From the IMG/VR virus record IMGVR_UViG_3300034152_000949, positions 1 through 25,026 of that record: a stretch of DNA of 25,026 nt. One strand, 5' to 3'. The notes beneath the pieces were generated by a model, which did no database searches, had not been told where the DNA came from, and worked only from the letters and a program-made list of their open reading frames with translations. The position numbers and the translations under genes were made by a program. Shown here one piece after another: positions 1-9,000 of this stretch. The stretch is from a virus. Position 1 is the stretch's first letter. Every line of letters begins with the position of its first letter.

Positions 1-212
1 AAAGACAGGACCTCTTCAGGAGAAGGCCTGAATTTGATTGTCATATGAGGAATGAATTGCTTGGGTAACAACGCTCCACGGGTTGCCGTCAACAAACTGG
101 CGAGAGTTTCTTTTGCATCTGGAGTCAGAAACACAGCAGAGTAAATAGCCTTACGCTTCTTGCATCATATGACAATCAAATTCAAGCCTTCTCCTGAAGA
201 GGTCCTGTCTTT
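1..212. repeat. Inverted repeat (fold-back) at left edge, arms 1-48 and 165-212
   Basis: Bases 1-48 are the reverse complement of 165-212 with one mismatch (position 28 against its partner at 185), separated by 116 nt. Both arms encode the same protein segment (HMTIKF, then K or R, then PSPEEVLS) in opposite directions. The minus strand of the spacer encodes residues that look like the missing start of the + strand gene. This suggests a chimeric fold-back, as produced by whole-genome amplification or misassembly at a contig end, or else a real inverted partial duplication. Pairing stops at position 49, and the repeat could extend left of the window. Confidence 0.95.
3..164 (-). pseudogene. 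Minus-strand fragment: N-terminal part of 2H-phosphoesterase-like gene
   Basis: Read on the minus strand from 164 down to 3 there is an open frame that includes KKRKAIYSAVFLTPDAKETL near its start and HMTIKFRPSPEEVLS near its end. The second part duplicates the start of the + strand gene at 169-927 with one substitution (R for K). The first part supplies an N-terminal strand and helix that a 2H-phosphoesterase fold would need and that the + copy lacks. No start codon is visible because an in-frame stop lies at the junction (167-165). I read it as the true N-terminus of the neighbouring gene displaced by the fold-back, not as an independent gene. It could instead be a real second copy continuing to the left. 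Confidence 0.7.
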
Positions 213-927
213 ACCTTTAGGTAAAGACGTGCAACTTAAAATTACTGGAGTGGGTTCTGATGAAAAAGGTCAGGCCGTGGCAGTTCATTCTGATCTTCCT
301 GTAGATAATCCCATTCCTCATATAACGGTTGCAACGGATGGAACATCTCCAGTGTATTCTAACGAGCTTTTATCGGCCAATCTCCAGCCCGTTGAGGAAT
401 CTCCAGTTCTCTCTGGCGTGGTTGGCTTTTTTGATGGAAAGGGTATGAGGACCGATTTTGCTGGGACCATTTATGAAGATATGGAAACTCAAGAGCCAGA
501 ACCGCCTGCGGAACAGGAGCCAGAATCTGAAGCTGATGAAATTGATTATTTTGATGAGGAAATAACAGACGAAGAAAGAGAAAAAGCTTTTGATTTTATA
601 GCCAAAAATATCGAGATGTATAAAGAAATGTTTGGCATAACTGACGAAGAAATTAGGGAGTGGATCGAAAGTAAATATGGAAAGATGACTTTAGCTCACT
701 TCATAGATATTAAAAAAGATAAAACCAAGGATTTCCCAAAAGAACCACATCTGTGGTCTGGCGAAGGTCCTAAAATGTTTAAGTCTATTGTTCAATTCCT
801 TAAAAAATATAGATCTCAGGATGCTAAGGATGTTGATTTAAACAAGGCTACTAAAAAGGCTGTTGAAGATTTTATTAAATATTGGAAACTTCTAAGAAAG
901 GTTAAGAAACAAAGGGTTGGTAAATAA
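160..927 (+). CDS. 2H-phosphoesterase-like protein, 5' end disrupted
   Basis: The protein carries two HxT motifs in a short region: HMTIKF at the very start and PHITVAT about 50 residues later. Paired HxT/S motifs are the signature of the 2H phosphoesterase superfamily, whose members open 2',3'-cyclic phosphates on RNA (for example the cyclic phosphodiesterase part of RNA ligases). After an acidic linker at about residues 110-135 comes a helical, lysine-rich C-terminal region of about 110 residues with no recognised fold. The open frame begins at a TTG at 160 and the first ATG is at 169, but neither is likely native. The fold-back at 1-212 interrupts the gene, and its true N-terminus appears on the minus strand. 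The stop overlaps the next start by 1 nt. An RNA end-repair role is inferred from the motifs only. Confidence 0.6.
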   Translation: MHHMTIKFKPSPEEVLSLPLGKDVQLKITGVGSDEKGQAVAVHSDLPVDNPIPHITVATDGTSPVYSNELLSANLQPVEESPVLSGVVGFFDGKGMRTDFAGTIYEDMETQEPEPPAEQEPESEADEIDYFDEEITDEEREKAFDFIAKNIEMYKEMFGITDEEIREWIESKYGKMTLAHFIDIKKDKTKDFPKEPHLWSGEGPKMFKSIVQFLKKYRSQDAKDVDLNKATKKAVEDFIKYWKLLRKVKKQRVGK

Positions 928-1568
928 TGAAAAAATGCGCCAATATTCGTTCAAGCAAAGGTGAGGGAGAAGGCGGCTGTCCATTCGGTCTGCCAATCAC
1001 AGAGGCATGTAATCATGCTGGAGATTCTGTAACTCATATGTGTCCCCTAAGCACTATGCCAAAAGAAAAGCGCGAGCCTATTGAAAAAGCCAACAAGAGA
1101 GTTTATATTTATTATAAGACAGATTCTAGATGTATATATGCAGCAAATGTTCTTGATAAACACAATGCTGTAAATTGTAATTTTGGAGATACTGCGGCAG
1201 GTATGCACTCTCCTGCATTTTCTGGAAGTCCACTATATCCACAAACATTTAGTGGAATTGGCCTAGATGGTTTATATGCTTTTCCTCTGGGGTTTTATGC
1301 CGATAATAATGAAAGTAGAAACCTTTTTCAAGGTCTGTTTTCATTAGTTGGTAGTAAAGCATACGAATTAATAAAAGAAGCTACTGTTACAGAAGGTCCG
1401 GCACGGGAAATACTCGAAAAAATTTCCAACAATGAGCCGCTCACCAAGGATGAACAGTTTCAAGTTATTCAAATGCTTAGCAAATGTAGGCAAGAATACG
1501 AAGAAAATACCACCAATCCTGGGAAGATGTATGAACTTATTAGATTATGGAGTCCCAGAAAACGGTAG
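927..1568 (+). CDS. Cysteine-rich protein of unknown function
   Basis: This is a 213-residue protein I cannot assign. The first 40 residues hold four cysteines in an arrangement of C4, then CPFGLPITEAC at about 18-28, then MCPL at about 38-41. This could bind a metal or an Fe-S cluster. A middle part rich in Gly, Tyr and Phe follows (about 95-130), and the C-terminal third is helical and charged, ending WSPRKR. The ATG shares one base with the upstream stop (TAATG), which suggests translational coupling. There is no signal peptide or membrane segment. Its place in a head/packaging gene run makes a virion or packaging-accessory role possible, but nothing in the sequence shows it. Confidence 0.8.
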   Translation: MKKCANIRSSKGEGEGGCPFGLPITEACNHAGDSVTHMCPLSTMPKEKREPIEKANKRVYIYYKTDSRCIYAANVLDKHNAVNCNFGDTAAGMHSPAFSGSPLYPQTFSGIGLDGLYAFPLGFYADNNESRNLFQGLFSLVGSKAYELIKEATVTEGPAREILEKISNNEPLTKDEQFQVIQMLSKCRQEYEENTTNPGKMYELIRLWSPRKR

Positions 1569-1577
1569 GAGGATATC

Positions 1578-2075
1578 ATGGAACTTGGTAGCGCAGCAGT
1601 AACTGGACTTTTTATAGGAATGGCATGGGCTTTGGTGAGGGTTGTAGAGTACTTTGTTAAAAAGTATGGTAAAGCCGAAAAGGTTGGTTTAAATGATGAA
1701 TTATCTAAACAAATTAGTGAGATTCATCAGCAGTGTATGTCATGCAACAGATATGGTGTTCTTACCGAACATCAAGAAAATTGTTTAGAGAATATTGAGA
1801 AACTGGTTAAACATTTAGATGAGTTACACTCAGTATATGATGAAAATCATGTTCCAAAATGGTATGTTCCTAAGGAAATATTATCCATTGTTCGCTCTAT
1901 AACTAATGATATAGATAATATGAGTGATGATCTTAAAGAGGAGTTAGGTAAAATTAGTGCGGGGCAGTCGATTTCAGTTGAAAAAATTTCAGAATTAATT
2001 AACTCTCAAAAGCTTGTGACTGAAAGGTTAGGAGATCTTATTACCTTGTGGTCAAAAGCTGTCAAGGGAAACTAG
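1578..2075 (+). CDS. Small membrane-anchored protein with coiled-coil-like cytoplasmic part
   Basis: The 165-residue product has a hydrophobic N-terminal segment at about residues 6-27 (AVTGLFIGMAWALVRVVEYF) followed by lysines (KKYGKAEK), which fits a single N-out membrane anchor. A CxxC (CMSCNRYG) and a third cysteine lie at about 51-70. The rest is helical with heptad-like spacing. A perfect AGGAGG at 1567-1572 sits 5 nt before the ATG and overlaps the stop codon of the preceding gene. The family is not recognised. The anchor and helical tail resemble small phage membrane proteins such as spanin-like or holin-like proteins, but no lipobox or second membrane segment is present, so I do not assign a lysis role. 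Confidence 0.8.
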   Translation: MELGSAAVTGLFIGMAWALVRVVEYFVKKYGKAEKVGLNDELSKQISEIHQQCMSCNRYGVLTEHQENCLENIEKLVKHLDELHSVYDENHVPKWYVPKEILSIVRSITNDIDNMSDDLKEELGKISAGQSISVEKISELINSQKLVTERLGDLITLWSKAVKGN

Positions 2076-2091
2076 GAGGGATTGAAAAGTG
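2074..2091 (+). promoter_or_regulatory. Ribosome-binding site and GTG start
   Basis: AGGAGGG at 2074-2080 lies 8 nt before a GTG at 2089-2091. This strong SD supports GTG as the true start of the following short gene, which has no ATG near its beginning. Confidence 0.8.
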
Positions 2092-2313
2092 TCTGATCCT
2101 TCAAATGATTTAGAGCTTGTTAAGGAAAAAGCACAAATTAAAAAAACTGCTTCTTACAACACAACCAAGAGTGGATTTAACATAGCTTTTTTACAAAATA
2201 TTTTAAGTGTAGAAATCAAGAGATTGGTAGAATTACAAAGCAACACTATAAGTTTATTAGAAACAATGATTGAAGAAATGAAGAAAAAGCCTTTAAATGG
2301 AGGTTCAGAATAA
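2089..2313 (+). CDS. Small helical protein of unknown function
   Basis: This 74-residue protein starts at GTG and is supported by a strong SD 8 nt upstream. It is hydrophilic at both ends. Its centre (about residues 28-62, from FNIAFLQNILSVEIK to TMIEEMKKK) is an amphipathic helix with regularly spaced Leu/Ile, suitable for oligomerisation. The stop shares one base with the next ATG. There is no family match. Small oligomeric helical proteins just upstream of a large terminase can be small terminases, but I see no helix-turn-helix or other DNA-binding motif, so this stays a guess. Confidence 0.7.
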   Translation: MSDPSNDLELVKEKAQIKKTASYNTTKSGFNIAFLQNILSVEIKRLVELQSNTISLLETMIEEMKKKPLNGGSE

Positions 2314-3122
2314 TGGCTAAAGAAGAAGGACTCTTTACCGTGGCTGAAGATGAAAAGCTAGAACAAGAAATTATTACCGTTGCAGAGGGAGATGTACCCG
2401 AGTTTCAGATGGAATTTAGTGAAATTGGCAACAATGAACAGCCAGAACAGCAGGCGCAAGAACAGCAGGCGCAAGAAGAACCAAAAAGTTGGTTGCAGAG
2501 TAAAAAGGTGGAGCAGTTTGTTCAGTTTTTAGATGAACAGATTGCTAAGATTCCTACTGTTCAACATGCGCAGGGAAATCTGTCAAAAATGGAGAATGCT
2601 GCGGCTAGGTGGAAAAAGCTCAACAATTATTGCTCTGAAGCTATGAGGAGCGATTTTGATGGAGTGCTTGATGTTGATGATATTGATAAAAAGCGCCAGC
2701 AGATTGAGTTTAATATGGATGCATTACAAGATGCTATCGACAGCCTACACGCAATGAAACAGACTCGTCGTCAGCAAAGGCGTCAACACAGACGCAGAGC
2801 AGACGAAGACTTTGGTGACACTATGACTAAAGAAGCCACAGCTCCACATTTTACCGGTTTTCAGATGGTTGTTACTCCTTTCCAGAGAGCAATTGTAGGT
2901 GCTCTTATTAACGGAAAAGTTTCTGGTGGTCGTAACATCGAAGAGCTATGGTCCGAAGCGAAAGAAAAATATAAAATGGATGCGCGTGAAGAACTAGAAG
3001 TACTCCAGCTTTTGGCTGATATGGGATACCCAGAGTTTAAGGACAGATTGAGGTTGGGTGATGATGAAGATCCTTCCCGTAAAGACGGGTTTGGCGAATG
3101 GGCTTCTAACTATTATGCCTAA
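2313..3122 (+). CDS. Charged protein of unknown function with Gln/Glu repeat
   Basis: The 269-residue product begins with an acidic segment containing a duplicated EQQAQ unit (residues about 45-55). A helical region follows at about 60-150, then a very basic stretch (QTRRQQRRQHRRR, about 149-161). A more globular C-terminal domain at about 170-269 includes FTGFQMVVTPFQRAIVGALI. GGAGG at 2299-2303 is 9 nt before the ATG, and the start overlaps the previous stop by 1 nt. The acidic-basic-globular layout would suit a scaffolding, packaging or nucleic-acid-binding role, but no family is recognised. Its position upstream of the terminase also makes it a candidate for a divergent small terminase subunit (inference). 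Confidence 0.8.
   Translation: MAKEEGLFTVAEDEKLEQEIITVAEGDVPEFQMEFSEIGNNEQPEQQAQEQQAQEEPKSWLQSKKVEQFVQFLDEQIAKIPTVQHAQGNLSKMENAAARWKKLNNYCSEAMRSDFDGVLDVDDIDKKRQQIEFNMDALQDAIDSLHAMKQTRRQQRRQHRRRADEDFGDTMTKEATAPHFTGFQMVVTPFQRAIVGALINGKVSGGRNIEELWSEAKEKYKMDAREELEVLQLLADMGYPEFKDRLRLGDDEDPSRKDGFGEWASNYYA
2445..2474 (+). repeat. Tandem 15-bp direct repeat, two copies
   Basis: The unit GAACAGCAGGCGCAA occurs twice without a gap (2445-2459 and 2460-2474). It encodes EQQAQ twice inside the acidic N-terminal part of the 2313-3122 gene. The identical copies suggest recent slippage duplication. Confidence 0.9.
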
Positions 3123-3216
3123 AGAGAAAATTTGGTAAAAAATGCTAAGTATGACTGTAAAAAATTTGTAGAATATTTAAAAGTAAAAAGAACTGAGTAT
3201 GTGGAGGATGATCACT
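3123..3216 (+). promoter_or_regulatory. Intergenic gap with start-deciding ribosome-binding site
   Basis: This 94-nt AT-rich gap is the second-largest non-coding stretch between genes. GGAGG at 3203-3207 is 9 nt before ATG 3217. The in-frame ATGs at 3199 and 3208 lie ahead of or directly next to the SD, so 3217 is the preferred start of the cupin gene. No convincing -35/-10 pair or hairpin terminator was seen. Confidence 0.55.
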
Positions 3217-4236
3217 ATGAGTGATAGAGAATATGCCCATAGGGGTGTTTTACCTAGTTGGTTAGAAGAGTTTGCTGATAAGGAACTGCAAAAGGGCGGC
3301 AACCCTTTTGATGATATTCGTGAACTTTTTAAATCCAAAAACGATGTGGAGGCTGTAGAGGCTCGCGTTGAAGAATTGCGTGAACGTGTCGGTCTAGATC
3401 TTATAGAAAAGATTGCCGCCAAGTCTGGATATTCTGGTCCAATTGAAAAGCAAACCGTAGAAAACAAAAACTATCGTAAAGTTATTTTTACTGGAGATCA
3501 TTCTCAATTGGTACTTATGAGTGTGGACGGTGGCCAGGAGATTGGAACAGAGACCCATAATGATATAGATCAGTTTTTTCGTGTTGAAAGTGGAGAGGCC
3601 GATTTTATTCTAGATGGCAAAAAGAAACGCATAAAGGCTGATGAGGCTATCATTGTTCCAGCAGGAACAGAACATAATGTGGTAAATGCTTCTGACACAG
3701 AACCTTTAAAGCTATATACCATATATAGTCCTCCAGAACATGAAAAAAATACAGTTCACAAGACCAAGTCTGATGCCGAGAAAAAGGCTAAGATGATTTT
3801 GCAACTCGCAAAGTTTGCTCAAGCTTTAGAAGATGAGGGGATGTTAAAAGAAGCGGTTATGGTGGATGAACAGCTTGATGCACTTATGAAAGATCCTCTA
3901 ATGGCAAAGGATAAGGAAATAAAAGAACTTCCAAAAAAATATGAAAAGTTCGATGGACTTGACGAATTTATTCAAAATGCTTGTAGAACAAGCGGCGGAC
4001 ATGCTTCGATACCTGCAATCCAAGATAGGATTCGCAAGGAATTTGATGACGAAATTGATGTCAAAAATAAGGAGCTTGAAGCTTACATTAAACACTGCCT
4101 GAAAGAACATGAGGATAAAATTTCCGATGATAGCAAAAAAGATGAGCATGCGGGAGAATATATTGCTATTATAGTTACAGAAGATGATGATGGTAATAAG
4201 CAAGTGTTTGATGAACCAAGTAGCGGTACAATATGA
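3217..4236 (+). CDS. Cupin-domain protein with unique N- and C-terminal regions
   Basis: A cupin beta-barrel spans about residues 80-180. Motif 1 reads GTETHNDIDQFFRVESG (His114) and motif 2 reads VPAGTEHNVV (Pro148, His153). Compared with the standard HxH...E...H metal site, the second His is Asp116 and the Glu is Gln119. This variant resembles mannose-6-phosphate-isomerase-like small cupins and leaves metal binding uncertain. About 75 helical residues precede the barrel. After it comes a helical motif (ILQLAKFAQALEDEGMLKEA) that resembles a motif in other proteins of this window, then an acidic tail. The start at 3217 is chosen from the SD at 3203-3207; an upstream in-frame ATG at 3199 would add six residues. 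The gene overlaps the terminase start by 4 nt (ATGA). A sugar- or capsid-related role cannot be told apart here. Confidence 0.8.
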   Translation: MSDREYAHRGVLPSWLEEFADKELQKGGNPFDDIRELFKSKNDVEAVEARVEELRERVGLDLIEKIAAKSGYSGPIEKQTVENKNYRKVIFTGDHSQLVLMSVDGGQEIGTETHNDIDQFFRVESGEADFILDGKKKRIKADEAIIVPAGTEHNVVNASDTEPLKLYTIYSPPEHEKNTVHKTKSDAEKKAKMILQLAKFAQALEDEGMLKEAVMVDEQLDALMKDPLMAKDKEIKELPKKYEKFDGLDEFIQNACRTSGGHASIPAIQDRIRKEFDDEIDVKNKELEAYIKHCLKEHEDKISDDSKKDEHAGEYIAIIVTEDDDGNKQVFDEPSSGTI

Positions 4237-6086
4237 ATTTAGCCCAAATGAAGAGTCCTCTTGAGGCTTGGACTCCAGAAAACAGTTTTATATCTTTAAA
4301 ACGGGAGCTTATGAAGATCGACCCCGTTTCCTTTACTGAGTCATTTCTAACTCTGGATGGCAAGCCTTTTCAAGTAACAAACAATGGGTGGAAATTTATT
4401 GCTGATGTATATCGTCACATTGCCACGGTAGCGATGTCTTCAGGTGGAAAACCCATTGTTATTGTTAAGGGCCGTCAGGTTGGTGCCACAGTGATGGCTA
4501 CAGCGCTTGAGTTGTATATGGTTGCTAGTGGTTTGTTTGGTGTCGGCGGAATCCCTCCAGTTAGAGTAACACATGCATTTCCACATTTAGACATGATGCA
4601 TGGTTTTTCCAAAGATAAGCTTGAGAAGATGATTATGGAGTCGGTACAAATATCTGATTTCAAGGATGAACGCCATCCTGGAAAACTCAAGCCATATGTC
4701 CAGGCCCAAAAGAACAGCAAAAGAGATTCTACTGATAGTTTGTATTATAAGCAGTTTAAACATGGAAATGTTCTCTGGTGTGAATCTATTGGAAATGAAG
4801 GAACAAGAGTTCTGGGTCGTACCTTTGATGTGTGTTTTTTTGATGAGGTTCAGGACATGTCGGAAGTTGCAATTGCCAAGACTATTAAATGTTTGACTCA
4901 CGCACAGCATGGCCCTAAGCCAGGCGGAGTCCAAGTGTATTTTGGGACTCCACGACAAAAAGGAACATTTTTTCATAGGTTGTGGGAATCATCCGACCAG
5001 AGAAGATATTATTTAAGGTGCCAAGACTGCGGAAAATACTTTTTACTATACACACCAGGGTCGGACAAGTGGGAAAAAGACATTTGGCTTTATGAAAATG
5101 TTGTAAAGTGCCCTAGTTGTGGATGCGAGCAGGATAAGGTCCACGCAGTTGAACGTGGAAAATGGTTGCCAACACCAGGCAGAGAGGATTCAGATTACGT
5201 AGGTTTCCACTTTAACCAATTATTTATCCCTAATTTTACTAAGGAAGTTATTCTTAAAGAAAAGCCTGAGCACAACCCAAGAAACTCAAAAATGATTTTT
5301 GATAATGAGGTTTTGGGAGAATTTCACTCTGGAGCTGGAATGCCTATATCCAGAGAGGAAATATATCAGATGTGCAGAGACTCTGATCGAGCCATGGCAA
5401 GATATATAGATAGAGAGTCTAAAACTGTATATCTTGGATGTGACTGGGGTGGTAAACCAGATATTGATGGAATTAAACGCGGTCAGTCTTTTTCCTGTGG
5501 AGTTATTTTATCTGTAGACCACGATGAAAGGTTTAATATTGAGTTTGCTAAAAAACTTAAAGTTCTTGACATTGATGGCAAAATGTCCTTCGTAGATAAC
5601 ATGTTTCGTCTATATGGCGTTAAAAGTGCGATGGGCGATATTGGTTTTGCTGAAGATGTTACCACTGAGCTAAAAAAGGCTTATGGAGAAAGATATAGAT
5701 CTGTTAGAAGTACAGGTATGGTGAAGGGCGGCGTGAAATACGACAGAGAATTGTTAGAAGTAATTGTAGACAAAGACAAAATGATTGGCGAGATGTTTGA
5801 ACTGCTAAGGAAAGGTAGGTTTCGTTTTCCTTGGGCTAGTTATGAATCTATTTCTTGGCTGGTTGCCCACTGTTGCTCTATGGAGAGCAAAGTTGTAATG
5901 CGACAGGGACAGCCTCACCAAACTTACATAAAGGGTAAGATCCAAAACGACGGATTTATGGCTTTAATGTATGCGTATTTGGCATATAAGTTTGACAAAA
6001 CTCGTGGATTTAAAGTTAATGTTGAAACCCCAAGTAATACGAGGTTTCCTAAGCCGGTACTGGCTTACGTGCCCAAGAGTTTTTAA
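4233..6086 (+). CDS. terL: Phage terminase large subunit (ATPase and nuclease)
   Basis: This is the motor subunit that powers DNA packaging into the prohead and cuts the concatemer. The ATPase domain has a deviant Walker A, VKGRQVGAT (residues 78-86), of the KxRQxG type in which the usual lysine before the final Thr is replaced, and a Walker B/catalytic stretch FFDEVQD at about 202-208. A two-CxxC zinc-ribbon-like insert (CQDC and CPSC, about 265-295) recalls GpA-type terminases. The C-terminal RNase H-like nuclease shows acidic motifs in YLGCDWGG, SAMGDIGF and QNDGFMALMYAY. The 617-residue length is normal for this class. The ATG overlaps the cupin stop (ATGA) with no clear SD of its own, pointing to translational coupling. 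The portal gene begins 11 nt after the stop, the usual packaging-module order. No intein is present here. Confidence 0.93.
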   Translation: MNLAQMKSPLEAWTPENSFISLKRELMKIDPVSFTESFLTLDGKPFQVTNNGWKFIADVYRHIATVAMSSGGKPIVIVKGRQVGATVMATALELYMVASGLFGVGGIPPVRVTHAFPHLDMMHGFSKDKLEKMIMESVQISDFKDERHPGKLKPYVQAQKNSKRDSTDSLYYKQFKHGNVLWCESIGNEGTRVLGRTFDVCFFDEVQDMSEVAIAKTIKCLTHAQHGPKPGGVQVYFGTPRQKGTFFHRLWESSDQRRYYLRCQDCGKYFLLYTPGSDKWEKDIWLYENVVKCPSCGCEQDKVHAVERGKWLPTPGREDSDYVGFHFNQLFIPNFTKEVILKEKPEHNPRNSKMIFDNEVLGEFHSGAGMPISREEIYQMCRDSDRAMARYIDRESKTVYLGCDWGGKPDIDGIKRGQSFSCGVILSVDHDERFNIEFAKKLKVLDIDGKMSFVDNMFRLYGVKSAMGDIGFAEDVTTELKKAYGERYRSVRSTGMVKGGVKYDRELLEVIVDKDKMIGEMFELLRKGRFRFPWASYESISWLVAHCCSMESKVVMRQGQPHQTYIKGKIQNDGFMALMYAYLAYKFDKTRGFKVNVETPSNTRFPKPVLAYVPKSF

Positions 6087-6097
6087 AGGAGTATATA

Positions 6098-9000
6098 ATG
6101 ACTAAGAGAAGAGGAATTGGATCAAAGGCCCCCGACCCAAGATTAAGAGTAACTCCCAAGAGAGCCGCCGGTATTACTGAGTATCGTAGAGCAAGTTTGG
6201 AAGGCGAACTAGAAACAGGAATGGTAAGAGAAAGTGTAAGTTATGAGGGCAGCAGACTAAACAAAAGCCCTCAGAGCGTTCGCAATGCTGCTGATGATAG
6301 TGATGGTTTGAGAAGAAGCGCTTGGCTGCCTGGAATAGGTGGCGGAGGATATGTTCGTCAGGGCGCTTCAACCACTGCTGTAGGGGCTATTGCTCATAGC
6401 GAATCTTTTATAAAAAGAGAGGCAGCTAAAGCTGAAGCTCAACTGAAAAAAATGGGGAACTTTTCCTCTGGCGTGCCAGGAGGCGTTGGATCTGTGGGTG
6501 GCGCAGCGGGAACGACCGCAGGTGCTACAGTTGAACGTCTTGCGCCAGAAGTATATAGTCCTCTATTTACTATGGCAAATCTCAATTTGCCAAGAGACAG
6601 GATAACCATTAATGCTTGGTGCTTTCTTCCTGGAACTATGGTATGTATGGCTGACGGGACAAGAAAGCCAATTGAGGATATAAAAATTGGAGATGTTGTT
6701 CTTTCTGCAGATGGGACTCCACAAGAAGTTACTACCCTTTTTGAAAGACATGTTGATGAGGAAATTGTTGGCATAAGAATAAAAGGGTCTCAGAAAACAA
6801 TATGGTCTACCACAAATCATGGGTTTAAAGCAGTTAGATCCGGAGAAGTACGCTGTTGTAATAGGAAAACCTATGTAAAATGTAAGCCAGGCAAAATTGA
6901 GGGGAAGTTTTGTGAATGGTGTGGAAGAGAGGAAGATCCATATATTTTTGAAAAAATTGCAGCTGGGGAACTTTCACGGAGAGATTTTGTTTACAGCCCA
7001 GTTCTAAATGTGGCTCCAAGAAGTTTAGCAGAGGCCTATTTCGAGTACGAAGAGCATATGGAACTGCTAGGATACTATGCCGCCGAAGGATCGCTTAGTA
7101 GGAATACGGGAGTTTATTTTAATTTTGGGATTCATGAGGAGAATACAGCTTCTCATGTTGCTGATCTTTTCCACCGTATTTGGGGAGGAAAAAAGCCAAC
7201 CCTAAGAAAGCGGCTATCGAAAAGTAATATACAGGTTGAGTGCCACAATAAGCACGCTAATAGTTTTTATCGAGAGAATTGTGGTGGGATATCTACAAGC
7301 AAGAAGCTTTCGTACGACGTAGTGCGGGCAAGTCCAGAAGTTTTAGTACATTTTTTAAAAGCATGGCTTGACGGAGATGGATCACAAGAAAAATATAATG
7401 CGGATATTTTTTCTGGAAACACTTCATCTGAGGATTTGGCATGGCAGGTTCGTACTATTGCTTTACGATGTGGACTAGTAGCGCATGTGTTTGAGGACTC
7501 TTCTCAAAATACTATGATATCTCCGACCAACGGGAAAAGGTATAATGCTTCTACACGATACTATGTAAAATTTAGAGGGAAATCGGCTCTCAGACTGTCT
7601 GAATTTTTTGAGACAAGCCTATATCGTTTTGGAGAAGTTGAACGTAAGTATGTACGTGACGGAGTTTCATTTATTCATAATGACAAACTCATCCAGTGGA
7701 TTAACAATGTTGAAAGAAAACAATATACTGGACCAGTATATAATATTGAGGTTTCTGGTACTCACACATATGTAGTTGAAGATGTAGCTGTTTACAATTG
7801 CCGCAACTTTTTTCAACTACATCCAATAGTTAGAAACGCTATTACCCTGCATGCTACTTATCCTATTAGTAAGTTGAATTTAAAGTGTCATGACAAAAAA
7901 GTTCTTCAGTTCTTTGAAGATATGATCGAAGAAATGGATTTAATGAATGCTCTTGGAGATATTTCTTTGGAATATTGGAAACTGGGTGAGTGCTTCCCGT
8001 TTGCAGAGTTGAACGAAAAAACCGGGAAATGGTCTAGAGTTGTTATTCAAAATCCAGACTATATACATGTTAAGAAGACTGTTTTATCTAGCGACCCAAT
8101 TGTTACACTAAAGCCTGATGCTGTGTTACAACGTCTTGTTTTTAGTAACAATCCTGCTGACGCACAGTTAAGAAGGCAAATCCCAGAAAAAATAATATAT
8201 CACGTTCGTACGGGACAAAATATTCCTCTGGATAGTTTTAATGTTTCTCACCTTAAAATGCTCTCAAGTCCATATGATGTAAGAGGGACGAGCGTAATTG
8301 TTAGTGTTTTTAAAGACTTAATGTTGTACGACAAATTACGTGAGTGTTTTCCAATATTTACAGAGGTTCTAACAAAAGATGGGTTCAAATTTTACGATGA
8401 TGTAATGCCAGAAGACGAAATTGCAACTGTGAATCCAAAAACAAATGAGTTAGAATTCCAAAAATATATTAATCGTACAGATTATGAATTTGACGGAGAC
8501 TTATATCATTTTTCTGGTAAAAAAATAGATACTATGGTTACTCCAAATCACAGAATGTGGTTATCTAAAAAGAAAACTCACCATAAGGGATATAATGATT
8601 TTCAATTTGTAAGAGCAGAAGATGTTAAAATAGGATGTTTTTACAGATCTCAAGCAGTAATTAATAAATATTCTGGAAAAGAGGTATCACATATAGATCT
8701 TTTTGATAGTAAAATTCCCACAGAAGATTATCTAGAATTTCTTGGATATGTTATTTCTGAAGGTTGTATTCACTTTAATGAAAACACACAACAATATGGT
8801 CTTTCTTTTTGCCAAAATAAAAATACTAGAAACCACCTATTCTTTAAAAATTCTATAGAAAAGATAGGGGGGTTACTTAATGTACATATAGGATCGTACG
8901 ACAGAATAAATAAAAATGGTTTTTCATCTAATGAGGATAATGAAATAACGCGTTGGACAATAAGCAGAAAACATGTTGTAAAGCATTTTTTTGATGAAAT

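Noticed and set aside
1-212. Covalently closed hairpin telomere (N15-like) at the left edge
   Set aside because: Telomere palindromes pair up to or near the axis. Here a 116-nt unpaired spacer with coding content lies between the arms, and no protelomerase is seen.
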